Source: Flectonema sp. DT1601 (Eukaryota; Euglenozoa; Diplonemea; Diplonemida; Diplonemidae). Taken from it: 64,000 bases of DNA. A program made the translations under genes and the position numbers. Numbering within the stretch: the first letter of the stretch is position 1; the number at the start of each line of letters is the position of its first letter. A model generated the notes under the pieces. That model had not been told where the DNA came from and searched no databases. It saw only the letters and a program-made list of their open reading frames with translations. Shown here piece after piece: positions 23,301 to 31,318 of this stretch. The stretch is taken from NCBI GenBank assembly GCA_964019425.1, contig OZ025799.1, positions 124,001 through 188,000 on the forward strand, written 5' to 3'.

Positions 23301-26300
23301 GGCTCAGTTGGTGGTGAAACCACAGGCTCAGTTGGCGGTGACACTACAGGCTCAGTTGGAGGTGAAACTACAGGCTCAGTTGGCGGTGACACTACAGGCT
23401 CAGTTGGAGGTGAAACCACAGGCTCAGTAGGAGGTGAAACTACCGGCTCAGTTGGAGGTGAAACTACAGGCTCAGTCGGAGGTGAAACCACAGGCTCAGT
23501 CGGAGGTGAAACTACCGGCTCAGTTGGAGGTGAAACTACCGGCTCAGTCGGAGGTGAAACCACAGGCTCAGTTGGAGGTGAAACTACCGGCTCAGTCGGA
23601 GGTGAAACTACCGGCTCAGTTGGTGGTGAAACTACAGGCTCAGTTGGAGGTGAAACTACCGGCTCAGTTGGAGGTGAAACTACCGGCTCAGTTGGTGGTG
23701 AAACTACAGGCTCAGTTGGAGGTGAAACCACAGGCTCCGTTGGAGGTGAAACTACAGGCTCCGTTGGAGGTGAAACCACAGGCTCAGTTGGAGGTGAAAC
23801 CACAGGCTCCGTTGGAGGTGAAACTACAGGCTCCGTTGGAGGTGAAACTACAGGCTCAGTCGGAGGTGAAACTACAGGCTCAGTCGGAGGTGAAACTACA
23901 GGCTCCGTTGGAGGTGAAACTACAGGCTCCGTTGGAGGTGAAACTACAGGCTCAGTCGGAGGTGAAACTACAGGCTCAGTCGGAGGTGAAACTACCGGCT
24001 CAGTTGGTGGTGAAACTACAGGCTCAGTTGGAGGTGAAACCACAGGCTCCGTTGGAGGTGAAACTACAGGCTCAGTCGGAGGTGAAACTACAGGCTCAGT
24101 CGGAGGTGAAACCACAGGCTCCGTTGGAGGTGAAACTACAGGCTCCATTGGAGGTGAAACTACAGGCTCCGTTGGAGGTGAAACTACAGGCTCCGTTGGA
24201 GGTGAAACTACAGGCTCAGTTGGCGGTGAAACTACAGGCTCCGTTGGAGGTGAAACTACAGGCTCCATTGGAGGTGAAACTACAGGCTCCGTTGGAGGTG
24301 AAACTACAGGCTCCGTTGGAGGTGAAACTACAGGCTCCGTTGGAGGTGAAACTACAGGCTCAGTCGGAGGTGAAACTACAGGCTCAGTCGGAGGTGAAAC
24401 TACCGGCTCAGTTGGAGGTGAAACCACAGGCTCAGTTGGAGGTGAAACCACAGGCTCAGTTGGAGGTGAAACCACAGGCTCCGTTGGAGGTGAAACTACA
24501 GGCTCCATTGGAGGTGAAACTACAGGCTCCGTTGGAGGTGAAACTACAGGCTCAGTCGGAGGTGAAACTACAGGCTCCGTTGGAGGTGAAACCACAGGCT
24601 CCGTTGGAGGTGAAACTACAGGCTCCATAGGAGGTGAAACTACAGGCTCAGTTGGTGGCAGAACTTGAGGAGGTTCCCTGAAATTCACGATCACACTTCC
24701 TGCCGTAGTATGCTTGCTAACAGGAAATTCCATTTCAGATGAATGGAAAGCAAAGTTCACAGGTGTGGCAGCTATAAGAAACGCTGTGTGGACGTTGAAT
24801 CTCAGAATGCGCATATCGTTTACGATCTCCGTAGACGGACTCTGAATGGTAGAAGTAGTAAACGACTGCCTCGAAATAATTCCACCTGCTGTCCTTTCAT
24901 GGAACGTGTAGATGTTCGCATCAGTGGCACTGGTCGTAGCGACACCAAGTGCTGGGACCATGGACCCCGGAATTTCGGGAAACGACACCGAAAACCATCC
25001 GTTGACAGATGTCGTCGTAGCAGCAACACCTGCTCTCTGGAGATGAAAAGGTAATCCCTGAATTACTTCTACTTGATCCCAGTGGAGGGTTACATCTGGC
25101 GATAAAGCTGACATGCAGTCGTAAGTTGTGCTTTCTGTCTTGAACAGAGTTGAAGCCGTGCAAGTTGGAACAAGGGCTGGTTCTGTAACTACAACACGAG
25201 GTTCCACGAAATAAACAGCCACGCTTCCTACCGAAGTATGCTTGCTAACAGGAAATTCCATTTCAGATGAATGGAAAGCGAAGTTCACTGCAGTGGCAGA
25301 ATACATAAAATCCGAGTTGATGCGGAATCTCAGAAAACGCATCCCGTTCGCAATCTCCGTCGTTGGGTTGTGAAACAACCGAGACGATACCGAAGTGATT
25401 CCAGCTGCTGTCCTTTCACTAAACGAGAAGATGCCCGTTGTAGTGGCACCGGTTGTAGCGACACCAATTGCTGGGAACATGGAACCCAAATTTCTAGGAA
25501 ATGATATTGAAAACCATCCGGTGACCGATGTAGTCGTAGCCACAAATTGCGCTTGGCCAAATATTTCACGAATCCAGTGGATGGTTACTTCCGACGACAA
25601 ATCCATCATGCAGTCGTAAGAGATTCCCGCTTCAACTAAAGTTGAAGGTGTGCAAGTTGTGTCGCGGGTTGGCAGTTGAACAAGAGGCTCAGTTGGTGGC
25701 GAAACCACAGGCTCAGTTGGCGGTGAAACCACAGGCTCCGTTGGAGGTGAAACTACAGGCTCCGTTGGCGGTGAAACTACAGGCTCAGTTGGTGGCAGAA
25801 CTTGAAGAGGTTCCCTGAAATTCACGATCACACTTCCTGCCGTAGTATGCTTGCTAACAGGAAATTCCATTTCAGATGAATGGAAAGCAAAGTTCACAGG
25901 TGTGGCAGCTATAAGAAACGCTGTGTGGACGTTGAATCTCAGAATGCGCATATCGTTTACGATCTCCGTAGACGGACTCTGAATGGTAGAAGTAGAAAAC
26001 GACTGCCTCGAAATAATTCCACCTGCTGTCCTTTCATGGAACGTGTAGATGTTCGCATCAGTGGCACTGGTCGTAGCGACACCAAGTGCTGGGACCATGG
26101 ACCCCGGAATTTCGGGAAACGACACCGAAAACCATCCGTTGACATATGTCGTCGTAGCAGCAACACCTGCTCTCTGGAGATGAAAAGGTAATCCCTGAAT
26201 TACTTCTACTTGATCCCAGTGGAGGGTTACATCTGGCGATAAAGCTGACATGCAGTCGTAAGTTGTGCTTTCTGTCTTGAACAGAGTTGAAGCCGTGCAA

Positions 26301-29300
26301 GTAGGAACAAGGGCTGGTTCTGTAACTACAACACGAGGTTCCACGAAATAAACAGCCACGCTTCCTACCGAAGTATGCTTGCTAACAGGAAATCCCATTT
26401 TAGATGAATGGAAAGCGAAGTTCACTGCAGTGGCAGAATACATAAAATCCGAGTTGATGCGGAATCTCAGAAAACGCATCCCGTTCGCAATCTCCGTCGT
26501 TGGGTTGTGAAACAACCGAGACGATACCGAAGTGATTCCAGCTGCTGTCCTTTCACTAAACGAGAAGATGCCCGTTGTAGTGGCACCGGTTGTAGCGACA
26601 CCAATTGCTGGGAACATGGAACCCAAATTTCTAGGAAATGATATTGAAAACCATCCGGTGACCGATGTAGTCGTAGCCACAAATTGCGCTTGGCCAAATA
26701 TTTCACGAATCCAGTGGATGGTTACTTCCGACGACAAATCCATCATGCAGTCGTAAGAGATTCCCGCTTCAACTAAAGTTGAAGGTGTGCAAGTTGTGCC
26801 GCGGGTTGGCAGTTGAACAAGAGGCTCAGTTGGTGGCGAAACCACAGGCTCAGTTGGCGGTGAAACCACAGGCTCTGTTGGAGGTGAAACTACAGGCTCA
26901 GTTGGTGGCAGAACTTGAGGAGGTTCCCTGAAATTCACGATCACACTTCCTGCCGTAGTATGCTTGCTAACAGGAAATTCCATTTCAGATGAATGGAAAG
27001 CAAAGTTCACAGGTGTGGCAGCTATAAGAAACGCTGTGTGGACGTTGAATCTCAGAATGCGCATATCGTTTACGATCTCCGTAGACGGACTCTGAATGGT
27101 AGAAGTAGTAAACGACTGCCTCGAAATAATTCCACCTGCTGTCCTTTCATGGAACGTGTAGATGTTCGCATCAGTGGCACTGGTCGTAGCGACACCAAGT
27201 GCTGGGACCATGGACCCCGGAATTTCGGGAAACGACACCGAAAACCATCCGTTGACAGATGTCGTCGTAGCAGCAACACCTGCTCTCTGGAGATGAAAAG
27301 GTAATCCCTGAATTACTTCTACTTGATCCCAGTGGAGGGTTACATCTGGCGATAAAGCTGACATGCAGTCGTAAGTTGTGCTTTCTGTCTTGAACAGAGT
27401 TGAAGCCGTGCAAGTTGGAACAAGGGCTGGTTCTGTAACTACAACACGAGGTTCCACGAAAGAAACAGCCACGCTTCCTACCGAAGTATGCTTGCTAACA
27501 GGAAATTCCATTTCAGATGAATGGAAAGCGAAGTTCACTGCAGTGGCAGAATACATAAAATCCGAGTTGATGCGGAATCTCAGAAAACGCATCCCGTTCG
27601 CAATCTCCGTCGTTGGGTTGTGAAACAACCGAGACGATACCGAAGTGATTCCAGCTGCTGTCCTTTCACTAAACGAGAAGATGCCCGTTGTAGTGGCACC
27701 GGTTGTAGCGACACCAATTGCTGGGAACATGGAACCCAAATTTCTAGGAAATGATATTGAAAACCATCCGGTGACCGATGTAGTCGTAGCCACAAATTGC
27801 GCTTGGCCAAATATTTCACGAATCCAGTGGATGGTTACTTCCGACGACAAATCCATCATGCAGTCGTAAGAGATTCCCGCTTCAACTAAAGTTGAAGGTG
27901 TGCAAGTTGTGCCGCGGGTTGGCAGTTGAACAAGAGGCTCAGTTGGTGGCGAAACCACAGGCTCAGTTGGCGGTGAAACCACAGGCTCTGTTGGAGGTGA
28001 AACTACAGGCTCAGTTGGTGGCAGAACTTGAGGAGGTTCCCTGAAATTCACGATCACACTTCCTGCCGTAGTATGCTTGCTAACAGGAAATTCCATTTCA
28101 GATGAATGGAAAGCAAAGTTCACAGGTGTGGCAGCTATAAGAAACGCTGTGTGGACGTTGAATCTCAGAATGCGCATATCGTTTACGATCTCCGTAGACG
28201 GACTCTGAATGGTAGAAGTAGTAAACGACTGCCTCGAAATAATTCCACCTGCTGTCCTTTCATGGAACGTGTAGATGTTCGCATCAGTGGCACTGGTCGT
28301 AGCGACACCAAGTGCTGGGACCATGGACCCCGGAATTTCGGGAAACGACACCGAAAACCATCCGTTGACAGATGTCGTCGTAGCAGCAACACCTGCTCTC
28401 TGGAGATGAAAAGGTAATCCCTGAATTACTTCTACTTGATCCCAGTGGAGGGTTACATCTGGCGATAAAGCTGACATGCAGTCGTAAGTTGTGCTTTCTG
28501 TCTTGAACAGAGTTGAAGCCGTGCAAGTTGGAACAAGGGCTGGTTCTGTAACTACAACACGAGGTTCCACGAAAGAAACAGCCACGCTTCCTACCGAAGT
28601 ATGCTTGCTAACAGGAAATTCCATTTCAGATGAATGGAAAGCGAAGTTCACTGCAGTGGCAGAATACATAAAATCCGAGTTGATGCGGAATCTCAGAAAA
28701 CGCATCCCGTTCGCAATCTCCGTCGTTGGGTTGTGAAACAACCGAGACGATACCGAAGTGATTCCAGCTGCTGTCCTTTCACTAAACGAGAAGATGCCCG
28801 TTGTAGTGGCACCGGTTGTAGCGACACCAATTGCTGGGAACATGGAACCCAAATTTCTAGGAAATGATATTGAAAACCATCCGGTGACCGATGTAGTCGT
28901 AGCCACAAATTGCGCTTGGCCAAATATTTCACGAATCCAGTGGATGGTTACTTCCGACGACAAATCCATCATGCAGTCGTAAGAGATTCCCGCTTCAACT
29001 AAAGTTGAAGGTGTGCAAGTTGTGTCGCGGGTTGGCAGTTGAACAAGAGGCTCAGTTGGTGGCGAAACCACAGGCTCAGTTGGCGGTGAAACCACAGGCT
29101 CCGTTGGAGGTGAAACTACAGGCTCCGTTGGCGGTGAAACTACAGGCTCAGTTGGTGGCAGAACTTGAGGAGGTTCCCTGAAATTCACGATCACACTTCC
29201 TGCCGTAGTATGCTTGCTAACAGGAAATTCCATTTCAGATGAATGGAAAGCAAAGTTCACAGGTGTGGCAGCTATAAGAAACGCTGTGTGGACGTTGAAT

Positions 29301-30211
29301 CTCAGAATGCGCATATCGTTTACGATCTCCGTAGACGGACTCTGAATGGTAGAAGTAGTAAATGACTGCCTCGAAATAATTCCACCTGCTGTCCTTTCAT
29401 GGAACGCGTAGATGCTCGCATCAGTGGCACTGGTCGTAGCGACACCAAGTGCTGGGACCATGGACCCCGGAATTTCGGGAAACGACACCGAAAACCATCC
29501 GTTGACAGATGTCGTCGTAGCAGCAACACCTGCTCTCTGGAGATGAAAAGGTAATCCCTGAATTACTTCTACTTGATCCCAGTGGAGGGTTACATCTGGC
29601 GATAAAGCTGACATGCAATCGTAAGTTGTGCTTTCTGTCTTGAACAGAGTTGAAGCCGTGCAAGTTGGAACAAGGGCTGGTTCTGTAACTACAACACGAG
29701 GTTCCACGAAAGAAACAGCCACGCTTCCTACCGAAGTATGCTTGCTAACAGGAAATTCCATTTCAGATGAATGGAAAGCGAAGTTCACTGCAGTGGCAGA
29801 ATACATAAAATCCGAGTTGATGCGGAATCTCAGAAAACGCATCCCGTTCGCAATCTCCGTCGTTGGGTTGTGAAACAACCGAGACGATACCGAAGTGATT
29901 CCAGCTGCTGTCCTTTCACTAAACGAGAAGATGCCCGTTGTAGTGGCACCGGTTGTAGCGACACCAATTGCTGGGAACATGGAACCCAAATTTCTAGGAA
30001 ATGATATTGAAAACCATCCGGTGACCGATGTAGTCGTAGCCACAAATTGCGCTTGGCCAAATATTTCACGAATCCAGTGGATGGTTACTTCCGACGACAA
30101 ATCCATCATGCAGTCGTAAGGGATTCCCTCTTCAACTAAAGTTGAAGGTGTGCATTGTGAACTAACAACACCCAATAAAGGAAGCAACATAAAGAGACTG
30201 AGTAATCTCAT
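20360..30211 (-). CDS. Giant DOMON-cytochrome b561 protein with ten DOMON domains
   Basis: Uninterrupted 3283-codon frame. Signal peptide MRLLSLFMLLPLLGVVSS, then five pairs of DOMON domains (types A and B alternating, residues about 19-1845), a proline-rich stalk of about 138 PPTEPVVS repeats (about 1850-2953), a juxtamembrane segment with four Cys (CDMLC...CLKC), and a five-helix cytochrome b561 domain (about 3090-3250). The b561 part keeps four His in successive helices (HGRIMVAVW, LIHMFMM, GHRELGI, GWGHVLFG). In each DOMON a Met in GSMFPA or GSMVPA and a His in VSKHT match the heme-ligand positions known in cellobiose dehydrogenase. Known DOMON-b561 proteins move electrons across membranes (ferric or ascorbate-linked reduction), which is the likely role here, with the array outside the membrane. 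Family members usually carry one or two DOMONs, so ten plus a 1100-residue stalk is exceptional. Confidence 0.9.
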   Translation of the reverse strand: MRLLSLFMLLPLLGVVSSQCTPSTLVEEGIPYDCMMDLSSEVTIHWIREIFGQAQFVATTTSVTGWFSISFPRNLGSMFPAIGVATTGATTTGIFSFSERTAAGITSVSSRLFHNPTTEIANGMRFLRFRINSDFMYSATAVNFAFHSSEMEFPVSKHTSVGSVAVSFVEPRVVVTEPALVPTCTASTLFKTESTTYDCMSALSPDVTLHWDQVEVIQGLPFHLQRAGVAATTTSVNGWFSVSFPEIPGSMVPALGVATTSATDASIYAFHERTAGGIISRQSFTTSTIQSPSTEIVNDMRILRFNVHTAFLIAATPVNFAFHSSEMEFPVSKHTTAGSVIVNFREPPQVLPPTEPVVSPPTEPVVSPPTEPVVSPPTEPVVSPPTEPLVQLPTRDTTCTPSTLVEAGISYDCMMDLSSEVTIHWIREIFGQAQFVATTTSVTGWFSISFPRNLGSMFPAIGVATTGATTTGIFSFSERTAAGITSVSSRLFHNPTTEIANGMRFLRFRINSDFMYSATAVNFAFHSSEMEFPVSKHTSVGSVAVSFVEPRVVVTEPALVPTCTASTLFKTESTTYDCMSALSPDVTLHWDQVEVIQGLPFHLQRAGVAATTTSVNGWFSVSFPEIPGSMVPALGVATTSATDANIYTFHERTAGGIISRQSFTTSTIQSPSTEIVNDMRILRFNVHTAFLIAATPVNFAFHSSEMEFPVSKHTTAGSVIVNFREPPQVLPPTEPVVSPPTEPVVSPPTEPVVSPPTEPLVQLPTRGTTCTPSTLVEAGISYDCMMDLSSEVTIHWIREIFGQAQFVATTTSVTGWFSISFPRNLGSMFPAIGVATTGATTTGIFSFSERTAAGITSVSSRLFHNPTTEIANGMRFLRFRINSDFMYSATAVNFAFHSSEMEFPVSKHTSVGSVAVSFVEPRVVVTEPALVPTCTASTLFKTESTTYDCMSALSPDVTLHWDQVEVIQGLPFHLQRAGVAATTTSVNGWFSVSFPEIPGSMVPALGVATTSATDANIYTFHERTAGGIISRQSFTTSTIQSPSTEIVNDMRILRFNVHTAFLIAATPVNFAFHSSEMEFPVSKHTTAGSVIVNFREPPQVLPPTEPVVSPPTEPVVSPPTEPVVSPPTEPLVQLPTRGTTCTPSTLVEAGISYDCMMDLSSEVTIHWIREIFGQAQFVATTTSVTGWFSISFPRNLGSMFPAIGVATTGATTTGIFSFSERTAAGITSVSSRLFHNPTTEIANGMRFLRFRINSDFMYSATAVNFAFHSSKMGFPVSKHTSVGSVAVYFVEPRVVVTEPALVPTCTASTLFKTESTTYDCMSALSPDVTLHWDQVEVIQGLPFHLQRAGVAATTTYVNGWFSVSFPEIPGSMVPALGVATTSATDANIYTFHERTAGGIISRQSFSTSTIQSPSTEIVNDMRILRFNVHTAFLIAATPVNFAFHSSEMEFPVSKHTTAGSVIVNFREPLQVLPPTEPVVSPPTEPVVSPPTEPVVSPPTEPVVSPPTEPLVQLPTRDTTCTPSTLVEAGISYDCMMDLSSEVTIHWIREIFGQAQFVATTTSVTGWFSISFPRNLGSMFPAIGVATTGATTTGIFSFSERTAAGITSVSSRLFHNPTTEIANGMRFLRFRINSDFMYSATAVNFAFHSSEMEFPVSKHTSVGSVAVYFVEPRVVVTEPALVPTCTASTLFKTESTTYDCMSALSPDVTLHWDQVEVIQGLPFHLQRAGVAATTTSVNGWFSVSFPEIPGSMVPALGVATTSATDANIYTFHERTAGGIISRQSFTTSTIQSPSTEIVNDMRILRFNVHTAFLIAATPVNFAFHSSEMEFPVSKHTTAGSVIVNFREPPQVLPPTEPVVSPPMEPVVSPPTEPVVSPPTEPVVSPPTEPVVSPPTEPVVSPPMEPVVSPPTEPVVSPPTEPVVSPPTEPVVSPPTEPVVSPPTEPVVSPPTEPVVSPPTEPVVSPPTEPVVSPPTEPVVSPPMEPVVSPPTEPVVSPPTEPVVSPPTEPVVSPPTEPVVSPPMEPVVSPPTEPVVSPPTEPVVSPPTEPVVSPPTEPVVSPPTEPVVSPPTEPVVSPPTEPVVSPPTEPVVSPPTEPVVSPPTEPVVSPPTEPVVSPPTEPVVSPPTEPVVSPPTEPVVSPPTEPVVSPPTEPVVSPPTEPVVSPPTEPVVSPPTEPVVSPPTEPVVSPPTEPVVSPPTEPVVSPPTEPVVSPPTEPVVSPPTEPVVSPPTEPVVSPPTEPVVSPPTEPVVSPPTEPVVSPPTEPVVSPPTEPVVSPPTEPVVSPPTEPVVSPPTEPVVSPPTEPVVSPPTEPVVSPPTEPVVSPPTEPVVSPPTEPVVSPPTEPVVSPPTEPVVSPPTEPVVSPPTEPVVSPPTEPVVSPPTEPVVSPPTEPVVSPPTEPVVSPPTEPVVSPPTEPVVSPPTEPVVSPPTEPVVSPPTEPVVSPPTEPVVSPPTEPVVSPPTEPVVSPPTEPEVSPPTEPVVSPPTEPVVSPPTEPVVSPPTEPVVSPPTEPVVSPPTEPVVSPPTEPVVSPPTEPVVSPPTEPEVSPPTEPVVSPPTEPVVSPPTEPVVSPPTEPVVSPPTEPVVSPPTEPVVSPPTEPVVSPPTEPVVSPPTEPVVSPPTEPVVSPPTEPVVSPPTEPVVSPPTEPEVSPPTEPVVSPPTEPVVSPPTEPVVSPPTEPVVSPPTEPVVSPPTEPVVSPPTEPVVSPPTEPVVSPPTEPVVSPPTEPVVSPPTEPVVSPPTEPVVSPPTEPVVSPPTEPVVSPPTEPEVSPPTEPVVSPPTEPVVSPPTEPVVSPPTEPVVSPPTEPVVSPPTEPVVSPPTEPVVSPPTEPVVSPPTEPVVSPPTEPVVSPPTEPVVSPPTEPEVSPPTEPVVSPPTEPVVSPPTEPVVSPPTEPVVSPPTEPVVSPPTEPVVSPPTEPVVSPPTEPVVSPPTEPVVSPPTEPEVSPPTEPVVTPPPEPKVTRPAENSINFEVVAELSDLVTQIDTLVAAASSSLGGNARCDMLCQGRNCLKCDGTAVTQRSVTTLVRGNWKVILIIINNENGSITKEAIDSSLKNVLSNNAVIGYVEGSAAVVVVVTDIPQVVVVNDGFIDAHTHGRIMVAVWAYWVPLSVIIKVLGALVCKREVFGYPIPVLIHMFMMVMAMCFTTVFASFALSDFNNRVDYGHRELGITLLVIGWIQVLSGLVRPGRESQYRKYWGWGHVLFGISVVIIAIAQMASGVENIKRLFPNDSNDVQIVLIVGLVTMGVIYIVGKIYVAVTKEAVISIAENNETKHCEPDYET
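21353..24660 (-). repeat. 24-bp coding minisatellite, about 138 copies of PPTEPVVS
   Basis: In-register 24-nt units with only point variants; most change the third codon position, and a few give PPMEPVVS or PPTEPEVS. The unit has no stop in several frames, so long plus-strand frames (GETTGSVG repeats, 1121 codons) arise as by-products. Variant units recur at exact multiples of 24: the CTTCC variant is spaced 240, 288, 360, 312 and 216 nt, indicating block duplications. Confidence 0.95.
24664..30160 (-). repeat. Tandem array of five DOMON-pair units (1113 or 1137 bp)
   Basis: A shared landmark (GGTTGGCAGTTGAAC) recurs every 1137, 1113, 1113 and about 1137 bp; the 24-bp difference equals one PPTEPVVS unit in the inter-pair linker. 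Units 2-5 are almost identical. The N-terminal pair carries the ASIYAFHE variant shared with gene B, while the other four pairs carry ANIYTFHE. Confidence 0.93.
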
Positions 30212-30224
30212 GGTTTATATTTAA

Positions 30225-30240
30225 CTGTTGAATAAATGAA
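30225..30240 (-). promoter_or_regulatory. 3' splice acceptor-like site upstream of DOMON-b561 gene A
   Basis: Minus strand TTCATTTATTCAACAG, 13-nt leader to the ATG at 30211. Identical in gene B. Confidence 0.45.
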
Positions 30241-31236
30241 TTAAAATAAGTGACCTTATAGAAATCTAAATGTACAAAGAATAGGTGAATAGTATTGTAA
30301 CTAAATAGTATGAAGTTAGAAAAAGATTATAGTTCCCGACGAGAAGGATAAAATCAAACTCGTCTAATTTTACTATTTTACTTTTTGAGATCAAAGAACG
30401 TGTAAGGTTATTTAGAATTGAGTTTGTTATAAAGAAGTGAAACCAAATAATGAAAAGAAACACCAAAACAACACTGCCGCCGCTTTTCCAAATTGTTGAT
30501 GCTTGGATCACTGCACATCTTCAATGCGGAATGCCTTCCATCATCTCTTCCACGTCACCACAGATCTCCATCCATCCCCTCGGGCAGCTTCCTCGAACTA
30601 GCGCGGAACATACGCTCTTGCCCCTGCTAGTTCAGCAAGTTTGAACGAGTTCGCAGCAAGAACTGCCCAGCAGCTGAAATCAACTGAATCAAACGCGGCA
30701 ACGAAACAGAAAGCGTCCACTGGTAGAACCCAGCGCATCAAGAGGCCGAAGTAGATAATCACCCACCACATACAGAAGCATTACAAACCTGTAAACGTGG
30801 TTGATGCATTTTCTCCACTGCAACTCCCCATCCCGTAGTTCTTCTCACATTTCTATTTTATTGAAAAGAATGAAATGAACGATAAACTTATTAATACTTA
30901 TTTCCATACCATGGTGGAATTGTCGCACATATTGCAGATAAGTCCGAAAAACCTGTTGTGAATGACTTATAAAATAATTTCAAACGTCACCTACTTTATT
31001 ATGTGTCGCCATTCAGAACAGTACAATGAGCGAAACGTTGACAATGTAGCTCGGCAGAACATTTTAGCTTTAATATAAGTATCTGACAGGGGGTAATTTG
31101 ATACTGTATTTTAAAGCTGCAGGAGGTGAAAAAATAATCTCAAATCAGGACTATAAATTTTTTTTTTTGATAATTTAAAAACTGTGTAAGTATGACTCGA
31201 TTAAGAAAAAAAGAATAGATAAAAAGTTAAACATAC
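30241..31236. other. Spacer with a GC-richer island (duplicated at 35089-36045)
   Basis: AT-rich ends flank an island at about 30450-30850 of distinctly higher complexity and GC. It has short open frames on both strands: plus 30450-30644 (64 codons) and minus about 30762-30592 (MWWVIIYFGLLM..., 57 codons). A minus-strand spliced model using GTTTGT...CTACCAG (69 nt) is also in frame. A donor that would continue that model is GT in this copy but GA in copy B. I cannot decide between a small gene, an RNA and noncoding DNA. Confidence 0.4.
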
Positions 31237-31280
31237 TTACTAGCCCATCTAGTCTGCCTAAATAATTGCTTGAGAATCAT
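31237..31280 (-). pseudogene. Orphan copy of exon 1 of the HMG-box-like gene
   Basis: The 44-nt exon (ATG to ...GCTAGTAA), its GTATGT donor and the upstream CTCAG acceptor-like site are all preserved, but exons 2-4 are absent because the duplication broke inside intron 1. If processed, it could only give a short aberrant transcript: splicing onto the acceptor of DOMON gene A at 30225 would meet an immediate stop. Confidence 0.8.
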
Positions 31281-31318
31281 TTTTAATGATGTACAGGGTC
31301 TGAGTTAACTCAAAAAAA

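Larger units (their letters stand above)
18586..31197. repeat. Tandem segmental duplication, copy A (12.6 kb)
   Basis: The unit starts inside intron 1 of the HMG-box-like gene and ends about 1 kb upstream of DOMON-b561 gene A. Copy B follows head to tail: the junction joins the unit's end (TGTGTAAGTATGACT) to its start (CGATTAAGAAAAAAAG). Outside the internal coding repeats the two copies have nearly the same length (about 1775 and 985 nt on the two flanks) and differ by scattered substitutions and small indels. The whole size difference comes from expansion within the gene. Confidence 0.92.

Noticed and set aside
21353-24660. CRISPR-like array
   Set aside because: Repeats are contiguous with no unique spacers and are part of a eukaryotic coding frame.
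21303-24668. Plus-strand frame of 1121 codons (GETTGSVG repeats) and two other long plus-strand frames
   Set aside because: The 24-bp unit lacks stops in several frames, so these follow automatically from the minisatellite. The minus frame alone continues into recognisable domains on both sides.
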